DNA of 6,270 nucleotides, from contig DAOWOC010000071.1 in the NCBI GenBank assembly GCA_030642225.1, positions 1 through 6,270 on the forward strand, read 5' to 3'. The stretch is from Deltaproteobacteria bacterium. Its GTDB lineage: Bacteria > Desulfobacterota > DAOWOC01. Shown one piece after another: positions 5,370-6,270 of this stretch. The notes under the pieces were generated by a model, which was given only the letters and a program-made list of their open reading frames with translations, was not told where the DNA came from and did no database searches. The number at the start of each line of letters is the position of its first letter. The stretch's first letter is position 1. A program made the translations under genes and the position numbers.

Positions 5370-6270
5370 TTATTTCATAAGAGCATTTATGTCCATTGGT
5401 GGACTTTTTGACGGGTCTCTTTTTAAACTGATGGCTTCGCTGGAGCATAAATCAACACATACACCGCACCCCATACAAAATTCATTATTGATCATAATTT
5501 TATCTCCACCATTAAAAATAGCTTCAAATGGACATATTGATATACATTCTTCACAAAAGGTGCAGTCATAATGATTTATTTCTGCGAGATAACCCGAAGA
5601 GATCAGTTCATTAACAGGTTTTTTAAACGGCAGTGTCCTCAACATACGCTGTCCCTCTATTCCCCCGCAACAACACTTGCAACAGTTGCAGATGGCATAA
5701 AATCTTCCTGCCATTACATCTTTAAAATAAGCATTGTGTACATTTCCTCTTTTATGACAGGCCTCAAGTATTTCAATGGCTTCCTCCTGAGAGACGCGTC
5801 TTGGATTCAATACCTTTGCGTGTTCGAATATAAACCCGGCATAAGGCTCACCAATTGCCATACATACATTTAAAGGTTGGCATGGTTCTTTTTTTTCCTT
5901 GCGACATGCACAATCTATAACAACAATAGAATCAGGATTTTCAATAAGTATTCTGTTTGCAACCTCAAAAGGGATGACCTGTTCTGATTTCTCTTTTGAG
6001 ATATCGATACCTACATCAAGAGTAACAATCTTTTTTGCATCTTCATGTATAAGCACTTTGGCATGATAATGGTCAGGGATATACGCAATTACTGGACGCA
6101 AAAATTTAATACTTGAACCCGGCAACACCTTTACCAAAATCCTGAACACCCTCAACAATATCTTGACATAAAGAACAAGCCACCGAACATAAACATATCC
6201 ATGGATAAAACTTGTTAAATGCCTCCATCCATGCAACCGGAAAAAACTCTTTGTAGAAGTCTTAATAAAA
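5370..6270 (-). CDS. Cysteine-rich ferredoxin-like protein with two [4Fe-4S] motifs, 5'-truncated at window edge
   Basis: Probably an electron-transfer or redox-sensing protein; no specific function is recognised. Residues are numbered from the TTG codon at 6236. Two C-terminal ferredoxin motifs are clear: C225-x2-C228-x2-C231-x3-C235-P and C254-x2-C257-x2-C260-x3-C264. Before them lie a conserved-looking group C109, C111, C119, C125 and the block CNCCKCCC (183-190), which could hold another metal site. Residues about 15-40 form a hydrophobic, arginine/lysine-spaced stretch (YVRWLVLYVKILLRVFRILV) that looks like a membrane-surface or membrane helix. The frame stays open from the TTG to the window edge, the TTG has no good ribosome binding site, and the upstream codons read as plausible protein (IKTSTKSFFR), so the true start is probably outside the window. 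The gene ends with TAA at 5370-5372. It is 233 bases from qrcA with a hairpin between, so probably a separate transcript. Sure of the coding frame and of two clusters; unsure of role. Confidence 0.85.
   Translation of the reverse strand, partial: FIKTSTKSFFRLHGWRHLTSFIHGYVYVRWLVLYVKILLRVFRILVKVLPGSSIKFLRPVIAYIPDHYHAKVLIHEDAKKIVTLDVGIDISKEKSEQVIPFEVANRILIENPDSIVVIDCACRKEKKEPCQPLNVCMAIGEPYAGFIFEHAKVLNPRRVSQEEAIEILEACHKRGNVHNAYFKDVMAGRFYAICNCCKCCCGGIEGQRMLRTLPFKKPVNELISSGYLAEINHYDCTFCEECISICPFEAIFNGGDKIMINNEFCMGCGVCVDLCSSEAISLKRDPSKSPPMDINALMK

Noticed and set aside
5571..5873. A 100-codon plus-strand frame opposite the ferredoxin-like gene
   Set aside because: It is antisense to the cysteine motifs of the real gene and has no recognisable domain.
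1..6270. CRISPR array, tRNA or rRNA gene, insertion sequence, or phage element
   Set aside because: I found no regularly spaced repeats, no tRNA cloverleaf or rRNA-like stretch, and no transposase or integrase frame with terminal repeats.

Overview
This window (roughly 40% GC, estimated by eye) carries one compact minus-strand operon that I read as qrcABCD, the Qrc menaquinone reductase complex of sulfate-reducing bacteria. Upstream of it, also on the minus strand, is the 3' part of a separate cysteine-rich ferredoxin-like gene. The four-gene set (small membrane-anchored multiheme cytochrome c, Tat-exported molybdopterin-oxidoreductase-like protein, four-cluster ferredoxin subunit, ten-helix NrfD-type membrane subunit) and its order match Qrc as described in Desulfovibrio. 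The AT-rich base composition suggests a sulfate reducer of the Desulfobacterota outside Desulfovibrio, for example of the Desulfobacteraceae type. The lineage is an inference; no taxonomic marker is present.

Layout, in direction of transcription (high to low coordinates): a 5'-truncated gene for a membrane-associated protein with two C-terminal [4Fe-4S] motifs and an unusual CNCCKCCC cysteine block (5370-6270); a perfect 16-bp hairpin just after its stop (5325-5362); an AT-rich intergenic region with a candidate promoter (5212-5240) and a small palindrome (5169-5179); qrcA (4552-5136), qrcB (2179-4515), qrcC (1384-2169) and qrcD (124-1347), separated by 36, 9 and 36 bases; then a strong bidirectional intrinsic terminator (65-101). 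I see no gene on the plus strand.

How the genes work together (established for Desulfovibrio Qrc, inferred here): periplasmic hydrogenases and formate dehydrogenases reduce a soluble type I cytochrome c3. QrcA takes these electrons through its c hemes, QrcB and QrcC pass them along iron-sulfur clusters on the periplasmic face, and QrcD reduces menaquinone in the membrane. The quinol pool then feeds sulfate reduction through complexes such as Qmo. QrcB here lacks a cysteine where molybdenum-ligating relatives have one, in keeping with the absence of molybdenum reported for Qrc.

Nothing in the window is clearly a new system. The points most worth a second look are the uncharacterised CNCCKCCC ferredoxin-like protein, the five (not six) CXXCH motifs of QrcA, the odd cysteine spacing in QrcC, and the long hairpin without a U-tract.
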